Below are positions 23,739-35,100 of a DNA stretch of 64,000 nt, piece after piece. The notes below the pieces were generated by a model, which saw nothing but the letters and a program-made list of their open reading frames with translations, ran no database searches and was not told the DNA's origin. The first letter of the stretch is position 1; every line of letters starts with the position of its first letter. Position numbers and translations under genes: made by a program. Source of the DNA: Fasciola hepatica (lineage: Eukaryota > Platyhelminthes > Trematoda > Plagiorchiida > Fasciolidae); NCBI GenBank assembly GCA_948099385.1, contig CANUEZ040000020.1, positions 6,046,501 to 6,110,500 on the forward strand, given 5' to 3'.

Positions 23739-24164
23739 TGTAAAGGAGTTCAGGAAACCCCGTTCCACGCATTAGCATCCATGTTACAAACGATATTTAT
23801 CACTCGTATGAACTATTTTTGCTAGAATTTCAATGGCTCGTTTTATTTCTCTAAATCTTTGTCACAAACCGGACTCCTACCGTTGCCCTGAGTGAGAGTC
23901 GCTCAGCTTGAACTTCGTTGTGACTGTATTTGGTAATCTCATCTTCTGTATTTTACCTTTTGCTGTAACCCAGCTGCAGTTGTTCATTTGTTATCCAATT
24001 TGGAGAGAAAAATCCCAGAAGGAACACTATTGGGGTTTGATTATTGTAAAATTAATTAATTTGTTGTGTATAGTACCGTAGCTATTTGGAACCGACTTTG
24101 TTTTGAAATGTGTCGAAATTGGTTGCCACGCGTAGCTCAAAAGTTCCGGTGGCTGGACTTGATA
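23739..24164 (+). repeat. BEL/Pao 5' LTR
   Basis: Begins TGTAAAGGAG and matches 31703-32128 without gaps. The first 421 bases are about 98.5% identical. The last five differ at three positions: this copy ends TTGATA, while the 3' copy ends TGTACA, which fits the expected CA terminus. The boundary at the inner end is therefore uncertain by about five bases. Confidence 0.93.
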
Positions 24165-24194
24165 GTACTCAATATCCTTGGCAATTGCTGAGGC

Positions 24195-24569
24195 ATGAAA
24201 ATACGCAGCAAATCGGCAAATCGTTCCGAATCAAAGGACAGTACCCTGCAGGTGAACCAAACCCCTTTGCTCGTAGATGTTGGTCATGTTACTTGCTCAA
24301 GCTCTATTATATCAGGTTGTTCTAGGGTTGGCTCGGTTTCCCATAGAGCTAGAGCTGATCTGTTGTTAGCTGAGTTGAAGGAGAAGCGGGTTGCAGAACA
24401 GTAAGAGTTAGATAAACAACGTAAGCTGCTCCAGGTGAGGAATGAGACGGAAATGGCGAAACTGCTTTTGGCACTCGCTGAGAAAGATGATCTGGTCAAC
24501 AGAGATAAAGTCAGCGGTGGGGTAATGGTCAGTGAACATCTTTATCGTTACCTAGGTGATTGCCACGTC
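24195..24569 (+). pseudogene. BEL/Pao gag N-terminal part
   Basis: The plus frame from 24195 runs through HRARADLLLAELKEKRVAEQ to a stop at 24402-24404. It then continues in the same frame as ELDKQRKLLQVRNETEMAKL and ALAEKDDLV. This charged, heptad-like region is typical of the start of BEL/Pao gag and likely forms a coiled coil. The frame loses this character after about 24540, where the family D insert begins. The rest of gag resumes at 26556, two kilobases away. Confidence 0.75.
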
Positions 24570-26545
24570 CAGAACGATGCACCACGAACAACAGCTGCGT
24601 CACTCTATCTCACTTTCCTTGCCATAGTCTTTTGCGTCCGACCGCTTTCGCATGACCCGTCCGATGATCGCACCCATCTATACATCAATATATATATATA
24701 TATATATATATACGTTGGGTATGCTCCACTCACTTGTCCCCCTTCCTAACTAGATTGTGCCATTTTACAACACAATTTGCATATATATAAATAAAACCGC
24801 TCCGTCCTTTAGCGATGGGTGCTCGCTCTCACGTAATTCCTGGCTCAGGCTAGAACTCAGCCGTCCCATCCTGCTTTTTTTGCGCCTTTCTCGTACACTG
24901 AAGCCTTGCCACACGGAATACCATTCCTTAGTAACTAGGCTTCACTTCTCTGCGCATATGCTCATGGTAAGTTGAGACCCCATTCCAAACGGAATCCGTA
25001 TGCCCCTGCCGAATACCAGCACGTTTGCCCCCACACGAAAAATCCTCATTTTTACACTGTGTTTTTCTCCTTTTTTACTGTTTGCCGTCCTCGACCACAG
25101 CTGGTGAACTGACCAGACTGTTATCCTCCTATTTTCTCATCCTTCTTCCAGACCATACCATCTACTATTGTTTTATTCCTGGTTCACAAACGGACACCCT
25201 CTCCTCATCCACCGCCCGCCTGATATCGCCCTAAAACCTATACTTTCACCCAACTACCCTAGAAAGCTACCAGTCTCCGTCTAGGGATCCCTAATAGACC
25301 GGTCCACTAGCCAAACGATACCTAATTGTTCGGATAACAAAACGTTCATTTTCCTGCTTCCATAAAAACGATAATCATAACCCACAGCTGGAACACTCTC
25401 CAGACTGCCGCACTCCTGATATCTTCCAGATTGCACTGGTTACTTGGGTAGCCATCGGCCGAATCGACGTTTATTCCGGATTACCGTAAGGACTGGACGA
25501 TTTGATCAATGGTTTAAACCTATACTCTCACCCGCTGACGTTACATGGGGCACGTACACGGATTAACAAAACCTCATGAAAGTCTCACCGGATCGCAGAG
25601 GTGATTCCTGACACCAACCATCAACACATCCGCTCAACGTCTATTCCCAAATAATCCAACCCAACGGTTCAATTCTTCCCGTGTTGCAGTACGAAACCAA
25701 TGGCCGGAACCCAGCCTTCGCAGCTGTCAACTTCGTCAAACCAGCCCTTTTTTACCTGCTTCCCTCGACATTCTACCTGCCACCACCTGCAACCAAGGTA
25801 TTTATGAAACAGAATACCAGCCATCTGCAGCCAACCATAATTTGGTTAACAATTTTCTATCACATACAAAAAAAAAAATTTTACACTCTTCCAACTTCTG
25901 CCTAGCCGAACCATTGACGTTTTGTCTCCACTAATCCGTTTCATTGACAGCTTTTCTTTTCTTCAAAAGTCCGTTATATGTCCATCCATCCCATTCCTGC
26001 TCTTCAAAAGTTCACTGAAGTCCCTGCGAAGCTTTTCGCCTTCATTTGAATTTCCATATGACGCTGTAATCACCTGCACAAAAGGTCCGTTTTATTATCA
26101 CCTTTGACTCACTTGCCTTTATTTCACATGTTTCCTCCACAATTAGTTACCCAATGCTGGATCAGTGTCCAATATTCCGCTGGTATCTCTGACTGCACTT
26201 TGAAAGCCCCACGTTTGCTTTACTTCTAACAATGTTCTTTGGCATCTCTTCCGCCCGGTTACTCGTTGGTGACCGTCCATTTGTCGCTTATATCAGCAAT
26301 CCCACGACTGTTCAGCTATCAACACCGCCCTCCAGCGATTTCGAAACCGATTTGGAATTCCCGCCTCAACCATTACCACTTTTGTTCACTCAAACACTAC
26401 ATGACTTTACTGGTGTATTTCGGTTGCTATGTGATTTATAAATTTAGAATCTGTGAATACCCCACATTGACATGTACTGCTGTATACTCTGATCTTGCCT
26501 TGTGCATGTGTATTGACCACGGTCAAGAAATATACTATACTATTC
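24570..26545. mobile_element. Family D insert interrupting BEL/Pao gag
   Basis: About 2 kb of pyrimidine-rich plus-strand sequence separates the two halves of gag. The part from about 25660 to 26545 aligns with 46790-47665 in the same orientation at roughly 80% identity by eye, so it is a dispersed repeat. It contains an AT dinucleotide run at 24688-24712. No transposase or RT is recognisable. The right end finishes in short tandem-like units (tatactatactattc), whereas the other copy ends in 'caactcaactcaattc'. The edges are approximate and I see no clear target duplication. Confidence 0.7.
24688..24712. repeat. AT dinucleotide microsatellite
   Basis: An uninterrupted alternating AT run of about 25 bases in the 5' part of the family D insert. 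A similar run occurs at 59275-59295. Confidence 0.95.
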
Positions 26546-26555
26546 TGAAACAAGC

Positions 26556-27640
26556 TTGGTTCCAGTGGCGGAACCTGCAGTGAATTATCTTTTTGACTTA
26601 CACGGGGTGGAACTGGAGACATTTGCGGGCTGCTCGTCAACGCACTGGAGGTTTGTGAAACAGTTCGAATATTACGTCGAAGGTAGAGTTCAAGACGATG
26701 GCCAGCGCCTACTTTATTTGACGCACTACTGCAAGGGACAAGCAAAGGATGCGATTGCCGGATGTGTTACGTTGCCTCCAACACTGGCACAAAATAAGGC
26801 AAGGGAAATCTTAAAGGATCTATATGGACAAGATCATGTAGTGGCTCGTTCAATGATCGACGTCTTGCTGTGAGGTTTGAAGCCTCTGGTGGAAGATTCG
26901 GATGCTCTGACCAAATTGTCGATAAAAATGCTGAACTGTGAAGTTGCCCTCACGCAGATGAATTGCTTGTCAGACCTCAACTCACTGCAGACTATGGAAT
27001 GTATCACTCGAGTGCTACCAACGCGTCTCCAGGATTTGTGGGCTAGGACCGTTGATGATATTTTGGGAAAAGGACGAACCGGTGTTCCAAGATCTGCAGC
27101 ACCTAGTGTCCCGTGAGGCACGGATTGCTCGAAGTAGGTTTGGCAAACTGGCTGCTAACAGCAGGGCTCAGGGGTACTCGCCGTCATCCAGTTGGAGGAG
27201 TTATGCACAGAACCCGCGTCCAGAAGCGACATGGTTCGTGCCAAATCGGGGTATTACTTTGCTGGTCGCAGCTAGTAGGTGCTCGATATGTAATGGAACA
27301 CGCGCACTTGAGGAATGTCAGCGATTCCTGTCTCGCGATATACCCGATCGTTGGGCATTGATCAAAGAAACCAAGGCTTGTTTTTCTTGTCTCAATTGTG
27401 GACATCCGTCTAGCAACTGTTCTGTTCCCAAACCATATTCAACATCAGGTTGTCCGAAACGGCACCACCCTCTACTGCATGTTGCACAGAAGCAGTGTAC
27501 CGATCGAGTCACGCAAGATGCAACACAGGGGCTGCAGCTGGATAAGTTGAGTACGGACGGTGCTAAAAGGCCTGAGCAGTGGACCAATAATTGTGCGACT
27601 ACTCTTAGGCCAGAATGTCGGCGCAGTTTAGGTGCACTAC
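26556..27640 (+). pseudogene. BEL/Pao gag, capsid-like part and zinc knuckles
   Basis: The frame from 26556 encodes YLFDLHGVELETFAG and a conserved region (KQFEYYVEGRVQDDGQRLL) matching the gag domain of BEL/Pao elements. An in-frame TGA interrupts it at about 26871. The same frame continues through LNSLQTMECITRVLPTRLQDL to about 27116, then shifts. From 27052 the next frame carries cysteine-rich motifs: CSICNGTRALEEC and ACFSCLNCGHPSSNC, then CPKRHHPLLH. This is the characteristic BEL/Pao nucleic-acid-binding array. Gag would coat the RNA and build the particle. Confidence 0.88.
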
Positions 27641-27987
27641 CAGTGCGAGTAGACAGATTGGGGGGCTCTTTGGAGACCTACGCTCTGCTGGACAGCGAGC
27701 CTGATGTGACTCTAATATAAAAAGACATTATGGAGCTGGTGGGCCTGAAGGCATTCCCGACCTCACTTTCGATTTCGACCGTAAATGGGACTATCACTTG
27801 GAATTCGGGAATAACGGAGCTGAGACTGAACTCATTGTCAGAGAATGATTTTGTGAATATAGAGAGAGCCTTTTGTGTTGACAGGCTACCAATCCAAGCA
27901 GTCCGGTGCTGCACAGATGCGGACATTTTATCCTGGCCTCACATACATTGCTTCCAAAGACAGAATCCGGAAGATTCGAGAGTGTGA
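27641..27987 (+). pseudogene. BEL/Pao aspartic protease with altered active site
   Basis: Downstream of the zinc knuckles, the frame reads LPVRVDRLGGSLETYALLD and then SEPDVTLI, ending at a stop at 27718-27720. Family proteases have DSG (or DTG) at this position; here the triplet is DSE (27691-27699), so the conserved glycine is missing. The continuation (SLSISTVNGTITWNSG, from 27730) is in the same frame after the stop. A retroviral-type protease would process the polyprotein; this one should be inactive. Confidence 0.8.
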
Positions 27988-29362
27988 ATCCTGATAGGTG
28001 CCGACGTCTCAGAAGCACACTGCGCATTAGAGCAAAGAAGCGGCAAGAGAAAGCAAACCTATGCCGTGCGGACGATTTTAGGATGGATTGTTCTTGGTCC
28101 GATAAACCAGAAACCACGCTTTGTGAGGACAGTAAACCACACTGAGAGGGGAATCGATCCATCAGCAGAACAGATCGATCGACTTTACGACGCCGATTTC
28201 TGCGATTGTTGTGCATCGGAAAACTCTTCTTCATTAGAAGACAAACAGGCCGTTAATATGGTTTCCAGTGCCACAACCTGGTTGAACGTACCCTACAAAG
28301 TTGCACTTCCGTGGAGGAATCCTGAAGTGAGACTTCCAAATAACTATATTGTGGCCAAAGAGAGATTGAACGGCTTGAGCAAAAGGTTTGCTCGTGACCC
28401 TGAATTCTATGACAAGTACTCTACAATAATAGAGGGTTATGTGCGCAAGGGCCACTCCCAGTTAGTGCCTGATGTACAGCTAAAAATGAGTTTTGAGCCA
28501 AAGTGGTACTTACCATATCACACAGTTCCAAACCCTAAAAAGCCTAGCAAGTAGGAGGTGGTGATTGACTGTGTGGCTGCATTCCAGGGACGCTCCTTGA
28601 ACGATTACTTGCTAAAGGGACCGGATACCATTGCAAGCTTAGTTAGAGTGTTGCTTTGTTTTCGAAAGGAATCTGTCACATTGGCTGCGGATATTGAAGA
28701 AATGTTCATGCAGGTTCGAGTGCCGACGAGAGACAAAGGAGCACTGAAGTTCCTCTGGTGGGAAAATGGTCGGCCAGGTGGTAATCTTGTTGAATATCGG
28801 ATGAATGCCTACCAGTGTGGTACCACTTCCCCCCATTTTGTGCAAATTTCGCTTTACGTAGCATGGCAGACGATTGGGGAGGATAGTATGAGGATTGCGT
28901 CTCCAGGGCCATGTACAACAACTTCTATGTAGACGACTGTCTTGTTTCTTTGCCCACACCGGAGAATGCAAGAGTTTGTGCTATCCAGATGAGTGAGTCA
29001 CTATCACGAGGTGGATTCCGGCTTCATAAGTGGGTGTGTAATAGTAAAGAGGTGCTGGATGTTTTACCAAAATCTGAGCTGGCCCATCCCACTTTGGAAA
29101 TAGATGATTGCGCTCCTGTGCCGGAGAGGACTTTGGGGTTAGAATGGAATGCAATAGAAGACACGTTCCAGTTTTCATTCGCAACACGCGAAAAACCTCA
29201 AACAAGGCTTGGCTTGTTGTCTTTAGTATCATCCGTGTTTAACCCACTAGGGTTGGTTTCACCTTTCATTCTGCCAGGCAAGGTGTTATTGCAATCATTG
29301 TGTCGCATGAAGCTTGGTTGGGACGACCCAGTTGGAGAAGAACCTTACCATGCTTGAATGAG
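27988..29362 (+). pseudogene. BEL/Pao reverse transcriptase
   Basis: From 28066 a frame covers RTILGWIVLGPI, the region before RT, then VALPWRNPEVRLPNNYIV and PKWYLPYHTVPNPKKPSK, where a stop occurs at 28552-28554. The same frame resumes with VIDCVAAFQGRSLNDYLL and LAADIEEMFMQVRVP, the palm block with the first catalytic aspartate region. After a frame change at about 28910 it continues with [11 protein letters not shown] (YVDD at 28926-28937), then [12 protein letters not shown] and [19 protein letters not shown], the connection. The metal-binding aspartates are intact, but stops and frame changes break the ORF. It would copy element RNA into cDNA. Confidence 0.92.
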
Positions 29363-30400
29363 TGGTTAAGAAGTATGGAACAGCTTTGCGCTTTCAAAAT
29401 TCAGCGTTCTGTTATTAGAGGTCACTCACTAAACGAAGGTTTGCAGCTTCATGCATTTTGTGACGCTTCTGAAGTTGGTTATGGGGTGGTGGCCTATCCC
29501 AGAATGGTTTCAAGGGACATAGCCCCTTACTGTTCTCCAAGTCAAGGGTAGCCCCTCTGAAGACCGTAACGATCCCTCGATTGGAGTTAGCCGCAGCACG
29601 ACTGGCCGTTAGAGTTTCTCGGATTCTTATGGAAGAAACCAAAATAAAGTTCGGTAAGACCTACTACCGGACGGACTCCGCTATAGTTTTGCACTACATA
29701 AGCAACACTAAAACGAGATATAGTACGTAGGTTGCCAAACGTTTGGCTGAAACTCATCAGTAGTCGGAACTCCGGCAGTGGCGTCACGTCAGATCGGAGG
29801 CTAACTCTGCGGACTTGGCATTAAGGGGCACAACATCACCGGGTGATATCAGCTGCTGGTTCGAAAGTTCCAAATTCTTGATGAACGATGAAACTTCACG
29901 TCCGACCAGTCCTACGGTTCCTGCAGCACCACCAAACGTTGAGTTGAGGCAGCCTTTGGGTACAGTTCCTACAGTGTTGCAGGATGCATGGACGGACGCA
30001 CTTGTAGCTAGGTACTCCAGTTGGTTTCACTTGCTGAAGTCGGTAGCGTGGTTAACCCGTTTTAAAATGTACGTTGCAGTCATGAGAAGTGGGCGCACGG
30101 ATCCAGGATTGACAACTGGGCCCCTGAAGTTAAGCGACATTTCTAAAGCGGAGGAAAGTGTTATTCTGATTGTACAAGCTAAGGTCTATGGCAAACAGCT
30201 AAAATGGCTACTAGGCAGCAGCAGTAACCTATGCACTAGCAGATCTCCGCTGAACAGGACTCCATTAAAACTCGATCCAATTTTATTAAATGGAATTATT
30301 TGTGTTGAAGGACGACTGAACTACTCCTGTCAGCTTCAGGGTGTGAAACATCCGGTGATACTACCCAAGACTCACTCATCACAGACTCGATAATCCGATG
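29363..30400 (+). pseudogene. BEL/Pao RNase H and linker
   Basis: The frame at 29300-29551 includes LQLHAFCDASEVGYGVVAY, the start of the RNase H domain with its first catalytic aspartate (CDAS). Around 29575-29800 the frames are broken, although RLELAAARLAVR-type residues are visible. A frame at 29815-30393 (192 residues) follows, containing HPVILPKTH, the link into the integrase zinc domain. The RNase H part would remove the RNA template during cDNA synthesis. Confidence 0.8.
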
Positions 30401-31612
30401 GTATCATGCGATGGAAGGACACACAGGACCTTCTCAGTTACTCGCGGAACTTCATAAACATTTTTGGATTGTACAGGGGGCAGCTGCCGTCAAGCTAGTA
30501 CTTGGAGGATGTTGGAAATGCCGGAAGCATTTGGCGGTCGTAGGCAAACAGATGATGGCTCCTCTACCAGCCATTAGAGTCCATCAAGGTTGATTTCCGT
30601 TCAAATACGTCGGAATAGATTACTTTGGCCCGTTTGCGGTTAAACATGGGCACGGCATGGAGAAACGATATGGGTGCATCTTTACTTGAGTGCGGTAAAT
30701 ATTGAAGTTTCTTATTCTCTAAGCACGGATTCATTCATTATGACATTTCTGCGTTTCATGTCGAGGGGAGGGGCATTGTCCGAGATTTTTAGTGATAATT
30801 GTAAAACCTTTGTTGGGGCTCAAAGGGAACTGAAGAACCTAATGGAAAAGTGGTCTAGTGATAAGACTGCGGATAGATTGTTGCAACGGGGCTTGCAGTG
30901 GCATTTCAATCCCCTACATGCTAGTCACCGTGGTGGCATATGGGAGATCATGGCGCGCTCGGTTAGAAGAGTACTTCTTTCAGTTTGTGACGAGCAGCCG
31001 ATGAGTGGCGGAATATTGCCGACATTCCTTACGGAAAGAGAGCGGATAGTAAACGGACGACCGCTAGTGCCTTTGATCTCGGACTGTCGTGATCTGCCAG
31101 TACTCACGCCCAGGGACCTACTTATCCTGAGGGTGAACCCACGAGATATTCCGACGGATTCGTTGGGCGATAGAATGGTTCGTCACTGGAGGCAGGAAAA
31201 CTACCTATCATCTGTGTTTTAGAAGAGATGGATCAAGGACTATATTCCACTATTACAAAGGCGGCAGAAGTGGATAGCTCGAGAATGCAACTTCCGATCG
31301 GGTGATGTAGTGTTTCTAGTTTCGGAGGCTTTGCCGAGTGGCCAGTGGCCAATCAAAGTTATCGGAGGCATCTCAGTTTCGGGCGATGTCCTGGTACGAA
31401 CGGCAACAGTGCGAACTAATGAAGGATGGGTGCTCCGTGACATTAGAAAGATTTGTCTCATTGAAGGCGAACCGGACACTGGTGGTGTAAGTTCAGAGGT
31501 CAACTCTGCTCAAGTGGAAGGCGGGTCTTCGGGTCTGCCGAACCGGGAGGGATCACTGAGAGTTGATCCACTTGTCCGACTGGGAGCTGCTATTGACGGT
31601 GATAAATCTTAG
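30401..31612 (+). pseudogene. BEL/Pao integrase
   Basis: The frame at 30411-30593 holds EGHTGPSQLLAELHKHFWI and then CWKCRKH, the histidine/cysteine zinc domain. After a stop the next block encodes [15 protein letters not shown], with the first catalytic aspartate. The frame at 30674-31222 carries SEIFSDNCKTFVGAQRELK (second aspartate) and ASHRGGIWEIMARSVRR (the glutamate region). After another stop, 31310-31612 gives SGDVLVRTATVRTNEG, the C-terminal tail, ending at the stop at 31610-31612. At least two stops and frame changes disrupt it. Confidence 0.9.
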
Positions 31613-31702
31613 GTATTGGGGAACCGTAGGGCAGGCCGATGCATGAGGCCGACCAAACCTAGCGGTGCGCAGGAAAAATCCGTGTCGGATTTTGAGGGAC
31701 GG

Positions 31703-32128
31703 TGTGAAGGAGTTCAGGAAACCCCGTTCCACGCATTAGCATCCATATTACAAACGATATTTATCACTCGTATGAACTATTTTTGCTGGAATTTCAATGG
31801 CTCGTTTTATTTCTCTAAATCTTTGTCACAAACCGGACTCCTACCGTTTCCCTGAGTGAGAGTCGCTCAGCTTGAACTTCGTTGTGACTGTATTTGGTAA
31901 TCTCATCTTCTGTATTTTACCTTTTGCTGTAACCCAGCTGCAGTTGTTCATTTGTTATCCAATTTGGAGAGAAAAATCCCAGAAGGAACACTATTGGGGT
32001 TTGATTATTGTAAAATTAATTAATTTGTTGTGTATAGTACCGTAGCTATTTGGAACCGACTTTGTTTTGAAATGTGTCGACATTGGTTGCCACGCGTAGC
32101 TCGAAAGTTCCGGTGGCTGGACTGTACA
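31703..32128 (+). repeat. BEL/Pao 3' LTR
   Basis: Direct copy of 23739-24164 at a constant offset of 7964. It begins TGTGAAGGAG and ends TGTACA followed by CTACC, the same pentamer that precedes the 5' LTR. A purine-rich stretch (gagggacgg) lies just before it, where the plus-strand primer tract would be. Confidence 0.93.
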
Positions 32129-32133
32129 CTACC

Positions 32134-35100
32134 TGTACCCGCATACCAGTTGTATATGCCGGTTAAAAAGGAAGACGTGACAGAGTTACTTAAAGCCTAG
32201 ATGGAAGCCTAGTTGTTATTCCTAACCGCTCTCCAATCCAGACCCAACTTGAGGTTGGATATCAAACTTAGATGACAACAGCTTCAGGCTATCCTATGCA
32301 GGGCGACCTTGCAACTTTCACAAGTGGTAGTGTATATACGGGTTCCGAAACAGTTCAAGGAATTTCTGGCTGGCGGTGAAATTACTGGCTTTTGCGAAGA
32401 GGCATATGAAATGGGGTGAACCGATAGACGGCATCACAGCGGTAGGATCTGGAATAAGATTTGGAACGAACTTGTCGCCTGGCAGAGTTACTAGCTGTGA
32501 GTTATTGTGAAGATGCTCAAGTGACAAGATTTCGTTGTATGAAACTGGGGATGTGAAGCAACAGCAGAGGGGAAACACTTGAAATCACACAAGATTAGTT
32601 CATGTGATCTCAAAACTGAGGAGATCCAAACAAGATAAAATATGTACTTAATGCAGGGCACACTCATTCTCTCTCTTCAGATCAGTAAATGTTAGAAGGA
32701 TGTTTACCGCCCTGGATTGCCAGGCACCATCCAGATCCCAAGAGTAAACCGGGCAGCAGGATACGAGCCAAAAGTTCCAATGGTTGCCAAAAGGCGGCGA
32801 AAACTAATGAGGCGGGTAAGGAAGGACTTATGCTGAAATAGTGTCCATCATGTTTATGTTTTACCGCGACACCTATTACGGTGCTTGGTAAGGAAGCTGA
32901 GGTTTAACTGTACACAAGCTTGTCAGTTCATACCTGGTTTTTCAGTTGCCACGAGCCATTTGTCCTTGCGACAAGCGGGAATACAACTAACGGCCCAGGG
33001 GCATCGGACAACATACTAACTGCATAGAGCTAGGTACCAGCTGGTTATGTTTATCCAAAATAATAACTTTACTGGCGTACTTTTCTACCGCGGCCAAGGA
33101 GCACGCGCGGAAGCACAATAGGGGTGCACAATGCTACCCCGTAGGACAGAAAAATACAAATTCCATATCGGCCGGCCACCTTGGCAGACAGGTGAATAAA
33201 ACTGGGCCGAGTTTAAATGAACTTTAATGACATCTAATGACACGCTAAATACGGGTCAGTTTCGATTCCATCGCCGGCAATGTTAGAGAACCAGTATACA
33301 CGGAACTGTTGGAGCGAACCTTGTCTTAGGACGCAGAAGATATGCAGCAATGGCGCAGAAGTGATGTATGATGCTCTTTCAGGTTCACTGAAAGAAGCAA
33401 ACAGGGAAAAACTGCAAACTGGAGTTCAGGAGAACACTTTTGAATAAATAGCAGGATACTGTGGACAAGGTTTGATGAATACCAAGAATAATGGATGTCA
33501 TCCAGGGAAGGGAATCCGCGGCCGGCGAAAGAAGGATGGTGTCTTAAGATATGAACAATGAATTGCTAGGCGGAATATCGTCAAGGAAGAACAAAATACT
33601 GAAACAGAGAAGACGGAGGTGTGCATCTGGACTAGGCCTGGCTACTCTGTTAAAATGAAAAATATATTATTTCGTCTATTCTTCTGGGGATTTTTCTACT
33701 TCCGAGCTGGGCACTGTAGGTGAGAATGGCTTAGAGTATTTTGGGTTCCTTGTCCACTATACTGAGAAGCTTCAGGAGGAACGGCATCGCCGGCCCCATA
33801 TTGAGATAGGTTCTGTGGCATGACCCTTTATCACTCTAAGTCGGCGCAGTGAGATCTGGGCAAAGCATAATTTTTCAGCGGGTAGCTGCCATAGAAAATG
33901 CATATTATCTTTTGAGTATAGTCCCTCTTCGACGAAAAAGGTGTTTTTTAAAGGCAGAAGGACTTTCTGCTACTGGGCGAAGTGAACAGCGGAAGCTGGC
34001 GAACTGCTTCGGTTGAGAAAGGTGAGCATGGGTTTTTGGAGCACTAAGAGTTAGAGTGCAGTCCGACGTTGTATAGGCTCGGGTTGGAATAGGAACAAGG
34101 CAAAAACTATCAGGAACTCCAGTCAGTCCAATAGGAAGCTGCTGAAAGAATTTCTATGCCTTTAGGTTGGATGGCTATAAAGTTGGTCGGCAGAAAAGAG
34201 GCTCCAGTAAAGCTTTTGCCCACAAAAGTCAGATTTTTCTACTTGGCCAATAATTATGGAAAGTAACACAGTTGGATCCTCCAGAACACGAAACCATGCT
34301 GCCACCGGAGGTTTATATCCGGGCTTTGTGTAGAAAAATTAGTGTCTGGCAGGACCTAAAACAGATGGAGAGTGCGGTAGTGTGGACGGGTTTCCTGCTG
34401 GTAAATAAGATAGACACTTTAGAGGATGGTTGGCATAGGCGGGATATAATACTAGAGGAGAAAGGACCATTCCAGCATGAAAACGTGAAAGGTTCAGTGA
34501 GCTAACTTCCTACTCTTGCACCAACAGAAGAACCAGTGGCCTAACTGGCGAGAGGCGAGCGCAGTCGTGAGGTATTTACTGGCCCAATGCTATTGGCTCG
34601 TGCACTATGACTGTTCGTAGGAGTTATCTAATAAACTAGGCTGCAATCTCAGGAGCTGGTTCGGTGCAAGGACGTGTGAAACGTCACCATTTTGGGAAGA
34701 TGAGGAAAGGTTATTAGGTAGAAGTTGAAAATATTACCGGTTTCCCGATGTTCATCTTTTATGGGCTTGAAAGAAGCAAATATTTGTTGTATGTTGCTTC
34801 GACATGCTATCCAGTTCAGTGGGCTAGAAGTCGAGGCCACGATAGTGATGATAGCTGACAGGGGCAAAAAGGGTGTAAGCAGAACCCAAATAGCAGTTTG
34901 TATAATTGGTCTGAGAGATATATGGCACGTGCAGGCGTGGGGTATTTACAGGCGCAATGCTATCGGCTGGCGTCGGTTGTTTGTTTGCTGTTATACAGGG
35001 TTTTAAACTCAGGCGGGACTAGCATGCTAGGATATCGAGAGGATCACATCTTACCAAGGATGAGTAGGGATAGAAAACTATGGATGGAAATGATGAACAG

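Larger units (their letters stand above)
23739..32128 (+). mobile_element. BEL/Pao LTR retrotransposon (plus), with nested insert
   Basis: Two direct LTRs of about 421-426 bp (23739 and 31703, constant offset 7964) flank a gag-protease-RT-RNase H-integrase region in the BEL/Pao order. A CTACC pentamer lies just outside both ends (23734-23738 and 32129-32133), a plausible 5-bp target duplication. About six substitutions separate the LTRs over 421 bp. The inside is more damaged: gag is split by a 2-kb insert, the protease triplet is altered, and there are several stops and frame changes. The element is recent by LTRs but defective. Confidence 0.93.
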
